Assembly (NCBI GenBank): GCA_958510875.1 | Contig: OY294069.1 | Location: 158,285,111-158,349,110 of the forward strand | Length of the DNA stretch: 64,000 bases | DNA from: Endomychus coccineus | Lineage: Eukaryota; Arthropoda; Insecta; Coleoptera; Endomychidae | Direction of reading: 5' to 3' | Shown here: one piece after another, positions 56,101 through 64,000 of the stretch | How the letters are laid out: each line of letters opens with the position of its first letter | How positions within the stretch are numbered: the stretch's first letter is position 1 | Program-made: the position numbers and the translations under genes | The notes under the pieces: generated by a model | Told to the model about the DNA's origin: nothing | Database searches by the model: none | The model's input: the letters and a program-made list of their open reading frames with translations, nothing else

Positions 56101-57832
56101 TTGATCAAATACAAGTTAGGTCCCGTCCAAAGCTTTGCAGATGATGGTACACTTCATACCATTTTCTCATTTAGAGCCCATGGTATATGGGCATAAGGAG
56201 CGGGACAGGGGGAGTTGGACCCAATTAATGGAGCTCTGGCAAAGATTTTGAAATGGGGATCTGATAATCTAGTAAAGTTTAATGTAATCAAAACTCTAGC
56301 TTGCGTCTTCTCCAGGAGGCGGATCCCACAATTCCTAATATGATGTCAGGTACAAATATTCCTATGAAGTCTTCCATAACAATGCTGGGGATCACCACTA
56401 ACAGCACCCTCTCATGGGACCATTATGTGAGGTCCATTGGGAAAACCGCTTCCCAAAAACTTGGTTTTCTATTCAATGCCAAGAGATACTTTACATTCCA
56501 GCAGCTCCTCATAACCTACAAAGCACAGATTCGACCTGTTCTGGTGTACTGTTCACATGATGGGAGTTCGGCTCTCAAACATGCTCTTGGATTCTATCCA
56601 GAAGAGAGCTATTCGTTTGATTGATTATGTCACACTTACGAATTCATTGACCTATCTAGAACATCGTAGAAAGGGAGGGATCTCTCTTTTTCTATAGATA
56701 TTTTCATGGTCGGTGTTCATCAGAAATCTCGTCTGTTGTTCCACCACGAGAGATTCCAGATAGGCGGAATACACGAGCTTAAACCGGTCACCCCTCCACT
56801 GTCAAGCTGGAGGCGTGCCGAACTTCTTCCTACAAGACTTAATTTTTCTATCGAACAGTGAAGTTGTGGAACTCTTTACCTAGTGAGGTCTTTCCCTATG
56901 CCCATAACCTCTAAACCTTAAAGATAAATACGAATGCCTATCTCCTCTACCTACATTCCACTGCTGGCTTACATGATGTTCCTCAAACATTATAGTTTTC
57001 CCTCTCGTGTAGTTCAAGTATTAAAAAAAAGAAAAAGGTGTACTTACCGATTGGCTCTTTTGCTGCTCGTTTTTAGTTTGGTGCTACCAAATTTCGTCTG
57101 AGCAAAAGTGGCTGTTGTGAACGTGAGTGGTGTTGTGGTCCTCGGTATAAAAGCAGGAACTGGCGACGGTGAGCCTTTGAAAGAATTACCGGAAGTTGGT
57201 GAGGGCGCCGTGGAGGACGAAGAAAGATGATTCATCGTGTTCGGTATTTGCTGCGGTATATTGACGTTATTTTGCGGCACAGGTACAACTGTCGGTATCT
57301 GGGGTCCCACAGGAGCAGGTGGTGGTGGATTACCGTTTCCATTGAACGGTTGAATATTCTTAGGGGACAGACTTAGATTGTTCAAGCTGCAACTAACCGA
57401 TTCGATGGGCCTGAAGCATTGAGCTTCCGGGTTGAAAGTTTTCGTGACCTCTCTATCGGCTGAATGTTCGTCCTGTGGATCGGACTTGTCGCTAAATAAA
57501 ACTTTAACGGCACCTTTCTCGCCGATTCTGTAACTGACCTCACCGGGATCAACCCAAACGGCCAATTCTTGGGGGAGATTCTCTAGGATATCCTGGATAG
57601 GAACACCGCTCTCCCTTGCGGCACGCTCGAGCACTTTGTCGATTGGATCTCCGGTTTTCAGACATCTGAAAGCCGATCCTTTGTATGGCTTTTCCGGATA
57701 CCAGTGTCCCTGAAATTTGTCTTTTAAGGCTTTTTCCAATTCTTCACCGAATATGTTAACCCTTCGTCTGGGGAGTTTGTTATACAGGTACGAAATTACG
57801 AAATTCAAAGCTACTTGTACTTCTATATGCAT
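50155..57832 (-). CDS. Tob: Tob, BTG/Tob family antiproliferative protein
   Basis: Two exons, 57832-57048 and 50536-50155, join across a GT-AG intron in phase 2 (CG|A = Arg) to give 388 aa. Residues 1-~115 are the BTG domain, with box A (SYLYNKLPRRRVNIFGEELE) and box B (LENLPQELAVWVDPGEVSYR). A Pro/Ser/Thr-rich linker follows (~160-262), then a Gln/His/Pro-rich tail ending YQHLLVAN, which matches vertebrate TOB C-termini. In this family the BTG domain binds the CAF1 deadenylase of CCR4-NOT and the tail binds poly(A)-binding protein, promoting mRNA deadenylation and restraining proliferation. The 6.5 kb intron is full of retroelement debris. Lengths are 345 aa in human TOB1 and more in Drosophila. 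Confidence 0.95.
50593..52228. repeat. Large imperfect tandem duplication (~0.8 kb units)
   Basis: Unit 1 (about 50593-51375) and unit 2 (about 51416-52228) share long ordered blocks. These include GGCTGCATATTGAAAATATG, CCCCTATATATTAAATTAAC, AACAGAATAACCGTTCT and TCTTTCAGAAAAAAAGTTGA. The offset grows from about 822 to 851 bp because of indels. Unit 2 has an extra stretch near 51820-51860. The second unit runs directly into a Penelope-like endonuclease frame. Both lie in the Tob intron. Confidence 0.85.
52220..52595 (+). CDS. GIY-YIG endonuclease domain of a Penelope-like element (partial)
   Basis: The frame encodes KSGVYKLTCEECNALYIGQ, then TGRSFKLRYKEH, a helical stretch, and LNLLESIEI...LLNEQLDLENSTLFTLLNST before the stop. 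GVYKL and YIG are the GIY and YIG motifs, with the conserved R and E/H residues following. This is the C-terminal domain of Penelope-like polyproteins, which nick the target DNA. The reverse transcriptase that should precede it is absent, since the frame is joined upstream to non-coding repeat. The domain itself has no stop or frameshift, which is unusual among the remnants here. Confidence 0.85.
53280..53790 (+). pseudogene. Broken Penelope-like element, second family
   Basis: Short pieces of the GIY-YIG domain appear in changing frames: VYRLLCDDCNALYI at about 53287-53328, a CVGQTRR-like stretch at 53401-53421, and a C-terminus (MYKRKSNLLNSDIFP...LFTLF) at about 53574-53655. The following 3' region contains CTGATGATGGCTACTTGGTA, related to copies at 59330 and 59480. 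Stops and indels throughout show that it is dead. Confidence 0.7.
53980..54187 (+). pseudogene. Ty3/Gypsy-type RNase H fragment
   Basis: The frame encodes NFTVLTTDQKPLKWL, then KEPNSKLVRWRLRLEEYDYE and IVYKKG, the RNase H segment of a Ty3/Gypsy LTR-retrotransposon polyprotein. Only about 60 residues remain. No LTR, integrase or protease was found next to it. The bases just after it read HKLNILESI in another frame, resembling the Penelope-like C-terminus, so two remnants appear joined. Confidence 0.8.
54933..55049 (-). other. Short unrecognised open frame
   Basis: A 38-codon minus-strand frame (MFEEENLSEDVLLNIAKAAE onward, ending NITFNL) stays open to about 55094. Its composition is more coding-like than its surroundings. 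It could be a fragment of a transposon protein or an exon. I do not recognise it. Confidence 0.25.
55820..55874. mobile_element. 55-bp relic with CAGTGGCGTA inverted ends
   Basis: It starts CAGTGGCGTA and ends TAGCTACGCCACTG, an inverted pair with one mismatch. The right end also occurs at 22972-22985. It is probably an internally deleted hAT-like MITE. A clean target duplication is not seen. Confidence 0.55.
56120..57025 (+). pseudogene. Frameshifted LINE fragment antisense in the Tob intron
   Basis: SFADDGTL at about 56130-56153 is the reverse-transcriptase catalytic box. After a damaged stretch, 56301-56560 encodes MLGITTNSTLSWDHYVRSIG and QLLITYKAQIRPVLVYCSH. A frame change near 56560 continues with LLDSIQKRAIRLIDY and a LEHRRKGGISLF stretch, the usual C-terminus of this LINE type. 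A poly-A-like tail (AAAAAAAAGAAAAA, about 57022-57036) ends the insertion 11-12 bp before the Tob exon 1 splice donor. Confidence 0.85.
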
Positions 57833-57943
57833 TTTGTGAGAATTTATTGTTGGTTTTTCAATCTTCAGAATTTTACTAACACATTGATTTCTAACGATTG
57901 GTTTTTATGAAATTCTTCTTGAATTCAAATTAAGGTACGTGAT
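57833..57943 (-). promoter_or_regulatory. Probable Tob 5' UTR with upstream splice acceptor
   Basis: On the minus strand TTGTTGTTTCAG ends at 57944, a good acceptor site. It implies a non-coding first exon farther upstream, at higher coordinates. The donor exon was not located. Confidence 0.45.
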
Positions 57944-57949
57944 CTGAAA

Positions 57950-58180
57950 CAACAAGAAAATTATGAATTAGCGATGTTACATTAAAGGAGTAGATACACA
58001 TTTTTCAAAAACAATAGAACAATTGACATTATGATATTATGAAACTATAAAAGAGCGGATACACTAAAACACTAATAAATAAGTAAGAAATAATCATCCC
58101 CATCCTCCTTTCATGTTCAAAAATTTATGATAGGAAGGAATATTCTAGCTCGTTGTTATAGTGCAATCAAATGGATATTG
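57950..58180. other. Region upstream of Tob coding exon 1
   Basis: Non-coding AT-rich sequence between the inferred Tob 5' acceptor and a foldback element. Confidence 0.35.
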
Positions 58181-58181
58181 G

Positions 58182-59260
58182 ACCCGTAAATTCTTGGGAA
58201 ATGGGTCGATTTTTATGGGATAAAGTGCATTCTCTTCAAAATGTCGTCAGAAAACAGATTGACCACAAATAAAGTTACGTAAAATGTTTACATTCTTTAT
58301 AAACAATAAATAAACAATTTAATTAGCTCATTTTTGAGATTACATAAAAATTTCTGAAAAATGTGAAATTTGACCGTTTTTGATCGGATAAAGACAATGT
58401 TTCATATTCTGCACACTCAGAACTTGATTTTTTTTGACATAATTGATGAAATGTATTAAGTTTTGATAATTGGGGTCAAAAATTGTATCTTTTGGAACAA
58501 AACCACAAATGTATGTGATTGTTTTTTATAAAATTCATATTAATAAAATTAAGTCAACGAACAGACTATGTCACAATATCTTCCACGTGTTTATTTTACC
58601 ATTAAAGTAGTTAGAGCATGGCGTCTTTTTTTAAAAGATTTTATTCTCGTGGAAATTTTCAAAATCGAATTAGAAAAAAATAATAAAAATTTTGATGTCT
58701 TAGTATGACAAAGTATCAATAAATATATATAAAATGAAACATATTAATTTATTTAAGGAGGTATGGGAGGGTTGTTATGGAAGGGAAAACAATTATTTAA
58801 AATTAGTGGTACATTTTTTTATTGTATTAAGACTTAATACGTTTCATAAATTTTGTCAAAAAAATCAAGTTCTGAGTGTGCAAATTATATAAAAATGTCA
58901 CATTTCTTTTATCTTTATTTGTTAATAAATAATTTGCTTATACCAAAAATTCAGGTATGCATTTAAAGACCATAAAAGCAATAAAATCGTACTCAATAGG
59001 TCAAAATTATTCGACAACGACTATAAACTCGACATTTTAGTCAAATTCGTATATTTAATAATAAATATATTTTGTTTATAACAAATTAGCATATTTGTGG
59101 GTATGAATTCGACGATATTGACGATAAAATTTATTTATTGCTCATAAACAATATAAACAATTTACGCAACTTTATTTGTGGTCAACTCTTTTCTGATGAT
59201 ATTCTGAAGAGAATGCACTTGTTCCCATCAAAATCGATCCATTTCCCGGGTTTACGGGTT
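58182..59260. mobile_element. Foldback element (~1.08 kb)
   Basis: The left ACCCGTAAATTCTTGGGAAA, followed by TGGGTCGATTTT, is inverted at 59235-59260. Further paired blocks are AAGTGCATTCTCTTCA, TTGACCACAAATAAAGTTACG and CACACTCAGAACTTGATTTT. The arms are about 300 bp or more. Penelope-like sequence starts immediately at its right edge. Confidence 0.82.
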
Positions 59261-59261
59261 T

Positions 59262-59560
59262 AACACATTGCTTACATTATTATCCCCAAATAGTATTCAA
59301 ACAGGCACATTTTCATTTATAATTTAGTTGGCTACTTGGTAGCCGAAAGGTCTTCAGTACTTTAATAGTATCTTTAGTGGATAAGGGTGATTAATTCTTA
59401 TCAATAGCCTTATATAGCCTATTAAATCCAAATAGTATTTGAACAGGCACATTTTGATTTCTAGTTTAGTTTACTTTGATGTTAGCTACTTGATAGCTGA
59501 AAAGACCTCAGTACTTTAACAATATTTTCAGTGGATAAGGATGATTGTTTATTATTTATA
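59262..59560 (+). pseudogene. Two Penelope-like 3' fragments, second family
   Basis: Each copy has CCAAATAGTATT-AACAGGCACATTTT followed by a GCTACTTG-TAGC hairpin and a GAAA-type junction (59327-59350 and 59478-59500). They are related to 53655-53780. The first copy also begins with an LLTLLSPNSI-type C-terminal coding end. The repeats lie in tandem. Confidence 0.65.
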
Positions 59561-59595
59561 ATTAATAATGATTCTTGAACCAGGTATGAATTATA

Positions 59596-60191
59596 CAGGG
59601 TGAGTCAGTTTTTTGTAGACAAACTGCAACAGATGATAGAACAAGTGTTTTTAAGAAGAAAAGTTCCTATAAATATATGTCGTAGAAGGCTTCGTTTTCG
59701 AGATACAGGGTGTTGAAATTGAAAAAAAAATTCGTTTTTCGCGAATATCTCCGGAAGCGTTCATCGTACAAAAGACAGCTTTTGTAAGCATTTTCTACTC
59801 ATAATAAGCTATGTTCTGTGCGATCAAAAAATTTTTTTGCTCCTAATTGGTGAAGATTTTGAAGGGGTCACTACGTCACTGGCGTAGAAGTTGGGGAGAA
59901 AAACACCCACTATTATTACCCCTTCAAAATCTTCACCAAGTATGACTAAAAAAAAATTTTTTATCGCACAGAACATAGATTACTACGAGTAGAAAATGCT
60001 CACAAAAGCTGTTTTCTGTACGATGAACGGTTCCGGAGATATTCTCAAAAAACGAATTTTTTTTTCAATTTCAACACCCTGTATCTCGAAAACGAAGCCT
60101 TCTACGACATATGTTTATAAGAACTTTTCTCCTTAAAAACATCTGTTCTATCTCCTGTTGAAGTTTGTCTACAAAAAACTGACTCATCCTG
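59596..60191. mobile_element. MITE with ~290-bp inverted arms and TA target
   Basis: The ends read CAGGGTGAGTCAGTTTTTTG on the left and its near inverse on the right, flanked by TA on both sides. The arms pair for nearly 290 bp each. They include the block TTCGTTTTCGAGATACAGGG and its inverse, around a short loop. No coding capacity. Tc1/mariner-type target choice. Confidence 0.9.
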
Positions 60192-60244
60192 TATATAACA
60201 TTCTCGGGAAACAGGTCACACTAACACATATGCTTATTATTTTC

Positions 60245-60286
60245 GTCTTTACGTACATTTCGGTCTCACGACCATCATCAGAAGAC
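60245..60286 (-). ncRNA. Hammerhead ribozyme motif 4 (PLE-associated)
   Basis: On the minus strand: GTCTT/AAGAC stem I, CTGATGA, a full 4-bp stem II GGTC/GACC with GTGA loop, GAAA, and stem III with a U-G wobble (A-U, U-G around GTAC). The compensated wobble keeps the fold. Confidence 0.75.
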
Positions 60287-60395
60287 ATTCTAACTGTATA
60301 AACATGAATTCTTAGCACGTAAGTAAAGACGAAAATAATAAACATATGTGTTAATGTGACCTATTTCCCTAGAATTTTATATATAACTATTTATA

Positions 60396-63300
60396 ATGGT
60401 ATTATGCTATTAATGGAATGTTCCAAGATTTCAGATGCACTTTTGTAGCGGAAGTGTTGAGTCGTAATTGCCAAAATCACATGATTACGAAGACATATAT
60501 ATTCAATTATAGATTTCATTTCTGCCAGTAGATGTAGAAGATAAAACAATTTATAAAACCATGAAGAGAAAATTCTAATTTGCGCCCAGGCGATTCAAAA
60601 GTAATGGTCAAATAATTACTTTATGTAAATTTTGTCAGATAGCAAAGTTGAAATTTCCCCGAACTGGTCGAGAACCGGCGCTCTAGATTTCTGAATTGCA
60701 TTTGCATTTCAACGAGATAAAAATTCATTAAATGGATCTGGTGTAATTTTCTATTCAAACAAACACCGTGCCAAAGTGAATGACGGGTTATTTTATTGCT
60801 TAACGCCTTTATAATCCTCTAGATGGAAAAGCACGAGGATATAATAGGCAACACCAACACTTAAAAAAATTGTCGCATGTAATTTCGAAATCGGGAAGCA
60901 AAATGCATTACCAAAGGCCTTACCATGTCGGCTGTAACTGCCGACGCAGGTTGAAATTGAATTCGGTAAATCAACATTTAATTCGCTCGCCGCTAAGAGC
61001 ATATATTAACTATATGGGTGGGAGGCATAGAGCACGGAAAAGCAACATTGCGGATCGCCAAAGGTCAAGAACCAACATTCTATGTCTCTGAATTACATAT
61101 TGCATTTTCTCGAAAGAAGAAAATGATTTCGAAAATAATTTATTGAGGTGAAAGTTTGAAGAGAGGAGGTGTGAACGAAATATTATATTTCTCCACAGCA
61201 AAATAGAAATGTCATATTTAAGACTGCAGGATGTTATCATGACCGTAACAGTATTTTGCCTTTAATAGAAACATTTTGTTGTAAAATATTATTGAATATA
61301 GTGGCAACGTTGCACCTGTATCGGCCTTATCTAAGAGCTAACTATTGCCAATTAGTTTAATATGTGTGTTGTATTGTTGTAAGTGGGTATTTATATACAT
61401 CGTACATTTTAATGTTTTTGAAAGGATGAAAGAAATGAATTGCCTATCATTCTATTTTCCAATCAATCGGAATCGAGATATATAATATATTCAGTTCGGC
61501 CTGTAAAGATCAACCTTTCTGTTTTGTGATGTAAATGGCCTGCCATTTATTATAAAACTAAAAATTTCATGTTGTTACAGTTACACTTGTTACATTGAGG
61601 CCATGTCTGACAGATATTATATGACCAGCTACCAAGAACGAAAATTGAATGGAAGAAAATAATTAAGCATCCAAAGTTAACACCATTTTTATTAGTGCCC
61701 GACGAAATTCAACAAAATATTAGCTCGAAAACCATAGAAGTATAGAAGATGTCGGAGAAACATGTCAACCCAGTACTTCACAAAAAACTATTGATAGGGA
61801 ACATGGCAGGAATGGTTTCAAGAAGCGAAATAACGAAACCACAAGTTCCCGGACTGTGAAAGAACATATTTTAGAAGACGATATTTGTCATTCTATTATT
61901 TCGAAGATGACCGAAAATGAAAAAAAAATGGGACATCGCGACGAAGAAATTACTATGACGGAGAAAATGCTGCAATTTTTGGAAATACTCTCAATCGAAA
62001 GTTTGAATTATGATGCTACTATAAAAGAATTTGCAAATATGAGAATAAGAAAAAAAAGTTTGTTTTCTTGAAATTTTTTCACACTATTCACACACATTCC
62101 TATATTAATTTCGTGATGGTTTAGTCCGTTTATTTACTTGAAAACATTTTATTTTGTACCTTTTATTCATATTGCCATATAGAAATGTGTTTCATCTTAT
62201 GTTTCGTTTTAATTTAATTTTTATTTTGTGTTTATATCTCCTACATACTTTTATCAATAAATGCTTAGTTTTTTTCGTTTGTATTCGGAAGAAAATAGTA
62301 GTTGTTACTAAAATTATTAATCTCACAATTGGTGAGAAAAACCACTAATAATTGAGCAGCCTCAAATATTATCAAGCGTAGGGCCCCAGAAATCGAAGAT
62401 CGGCTACTGAGATTATAGATATATTTTTTCTAGAAAAAGAATACAATATGAAGCTGCTTTATCGAGTTTCAGAATGACCTTAAAAAAATCAATGTTAAAC
62501 CTACCTATGCAATAATTGTGAATACCAGATAAGAGTAAGTAATGACGGAAATGCGATGGTTATCCAATATGGCGACTAATTGTGTATGCACCCTCACTGT
62601 GAACCATAGAAACACAATTCTTGACCAGTTGTAGCCTCACTTGAAGTAATACCACTCAACTGAACCTAACCTCATGGAATGCAAATGCTTAAACTAGAAA
62701 CTACCACACGACACTGAACGACTGACGAACTGAGCAGCGATTGACATTGTATCATCAAATTTGTCATTGTACAACTTATATCGCAAATCGAACCTTGAAA
62801 TACAACTATTTTGGTTGGACTCGGTTTTAGTTCGAGAAGGGGAATCTGACGTGTTGGATTTATTTGGCTCATAAATCATTTGGTTATTATCGTCAGAGAA
62901 TTGTTAGCAAGCAATAAATAGAGTTTGTAGAACGGTGTAGAAGCCAATCCTGTTACAACAAACGTAAAGTGTTGTTTACAAGTGATAACAGTATAACAGT
63001 TCTATTCCGTGACGTTTCCCAGTACATTTTGAAAAACATCATCTGATCTTGGAATTTTATGACGCCGCTCGATGGATGCATGGTATTGAATAATACCACT
63101 CGAGCCAAAAATTGACGGCACGCGGCGTTTATCTCATTCTTTTATCTGAAGTTCGGCAGTTTGGCATTCGGCCGTATGTTTGTATAACTACATTCATCGT
63201 GAAATGAACGCAGTTTGAAGAGTAAGACAGTAGACAATCGAATCTCGTAATTGAAGTGACTCTAATACCACGTTGGTATTCGGCTTACCAGTAAAATCTA

Positions 63301-63600
63301 TTAAAGATTTATTGACGTCCCGAATCTAATAAAAGGATATCATGGCCACACTGACAACGCGTGACTGATATATATTGTTTTTATTCCAACACGGTCTATT
63401 GTATTGTAACAACGTCAATGCGTTCGTGACGTTGTTAGTATTTTATTAAATGTTAATTTGAAGTTGCACTCTATTGACGTAGCTGTTCTGTGTTTTATAA
63501 CCTTACACATGCGACGCAAATCTATCGGGCTTGGGTACTGAGGACGATACTTATAGCAAAATGTTCTACGATGTACGAGGAGCCACCGAAAACAGGTTTA
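60396..63600. other. No gene recognised
   Basis: Isolated frames at 60870-61091, 61856-62071 and 62672-62872 have no recognisable domains or splice context. About 63110-63250 is GC-richer and could be a promoter or 5' UTR of a gene outside the window. Confidence 0.4.
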
Positions 63601-63609
63601 GACAAGTGA

Positions 63610-63710
63610 ATAGTAAATTGTAGTTGATTCAATCGATTTAAATAGAATTTTTTCAATACTTCGCTTATACTATATACTACGTATAGTGAGGGAAGTGAAA
63701 ATATAGAAAT
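63610..63710. repeat. Dispersed repeat, copy 2
   Basis: The end block TTATACTATATACTACGTAT, followed by AGTGAGGGAAGTGAAA, resembles 22190-22227, and an ATCGATT block precedes both. Family not identified. Confidence 0.5.
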
Positions 63711-64000
63711 GTGTGTCGCTGCTTTTTTTTTGGAAATAGCTGGAAATCAAATTAACAACAATCACATATAATATGGTATCACTTATCTGACTACCTTTAC
63801 TTCAACTAGTTTCAACACTTTCAACCCCAAAATGTTCTACTAGTGGAAACATGCTATTGCAGATTTGAAGCATCGTTACATAATAAATTGTGTTCTTTAC
63901 GAGGTTTTTTATTTATTATATAACATGATACAAATTATTTGTATTCTGGAACTGAAGTGCAGTGTTATCTGAAATAATTCACCTTGTAACATGTAAAAGA

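Larger units (their letters stand above)
59565..60395 (-). mobile_element. Penelope-like terminal repeat, copy 4, with nested MITE
   Basis: Outer sequence AATGATTCTTGAACCAGGTATG (59567-59588) and CATTCTCGGGAAACAGG (after 60196) together match the single uninterrupted block at 36105-36150, so the MITE at 59596-60191 interrupts the repeat. The right part carries hammerhead motif 4. A short inverted copy of the repeat end follows (60310-60395). Confidence 0.8.

Noticed and set aside
61856..62071. 71-codon charged frame
   Set aside because: Lys/Glu-rich composition in AT-rich DNA without homology, start context or splice support; not called as a gene.

Overview
The window is nuclear DNA from an insect, possibly a beetle (the order is a low-confidence inference). 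It holds multi-exon genes with GT-AG introns, a ZAD zinc-finger protein (a domain essentially confined to arthropods), an animal-type 7SL RNA, and a dense load of Penelope-like elements, LINE remnants and foldback or MITE-like hairpins in AT-rich DNA. I reconstructed the exon structures by hand from splice sites and reading phase.

Layout. A 7SL (SRP RNA) gene lies at 234-530 on the minus strand. The complete Bre1 (RNF20/40-type histone H2B ubiquitin ligase) gene runs on the minus strand from 15417 to 4389, with 12 coding exons and 975 aa. Eight of its 11 introns are 50-160 nt. The other three are 1.2-4.2 kb, and each contains long inverted-repeat elements. From 15.4 to 20.1 kb there are two overlapping MITE-like elements and a Penelope-like (PLE) terminal repeat with a hammerhead ribozyme motif. 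From 20116 to 33971 on the plus strand is a five-exon ZAD-C2H2 zinc-finger gene (1110 aa). Its last intron encloses a separate two-exon THAP-domain gene (27271-27770), a decayed antisense LINE, and a 2.6 kb foldback split by a PLE. From 34 to 50 kb the DNA is almost gene-free and AT-rich, with MITEs, a 143-bp tandem repeat and a 132-bp duplication. From 57832 to 50155 on the minus strand is a two-exon Tob (BTG/Tob antiproliferative) gene of 388 aa. Its 6.5 kb intron carries PLE, Ty3/Gypsy and LINE remnants. From 58 to 60.4 kb there is another foldback and a TA-flanked MITE inserted inside a ribozyme-bearing PLE repeat. I recognise no gene from 60.4 kb to the end.

Functionally this is a set of unlinked housekeeping or regulatory genes: chromatin ubiquitination, a DNA-binding repressor-like factor, and an mRNA-deadenylation adaptor. 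No operon-like system is present. The most interesting structure is in the repeats. Four hammerhead-ribozyme motifs with compensating stem sequences sit in PLE terminal repeats. A hairpin inside a Bre1 intron carries repeated matches to the 3' end of tRNA-Lys(CUU), as an LTR-retroelement primer-binding site would. Element insertions can be ordered by target duplications and nesting.
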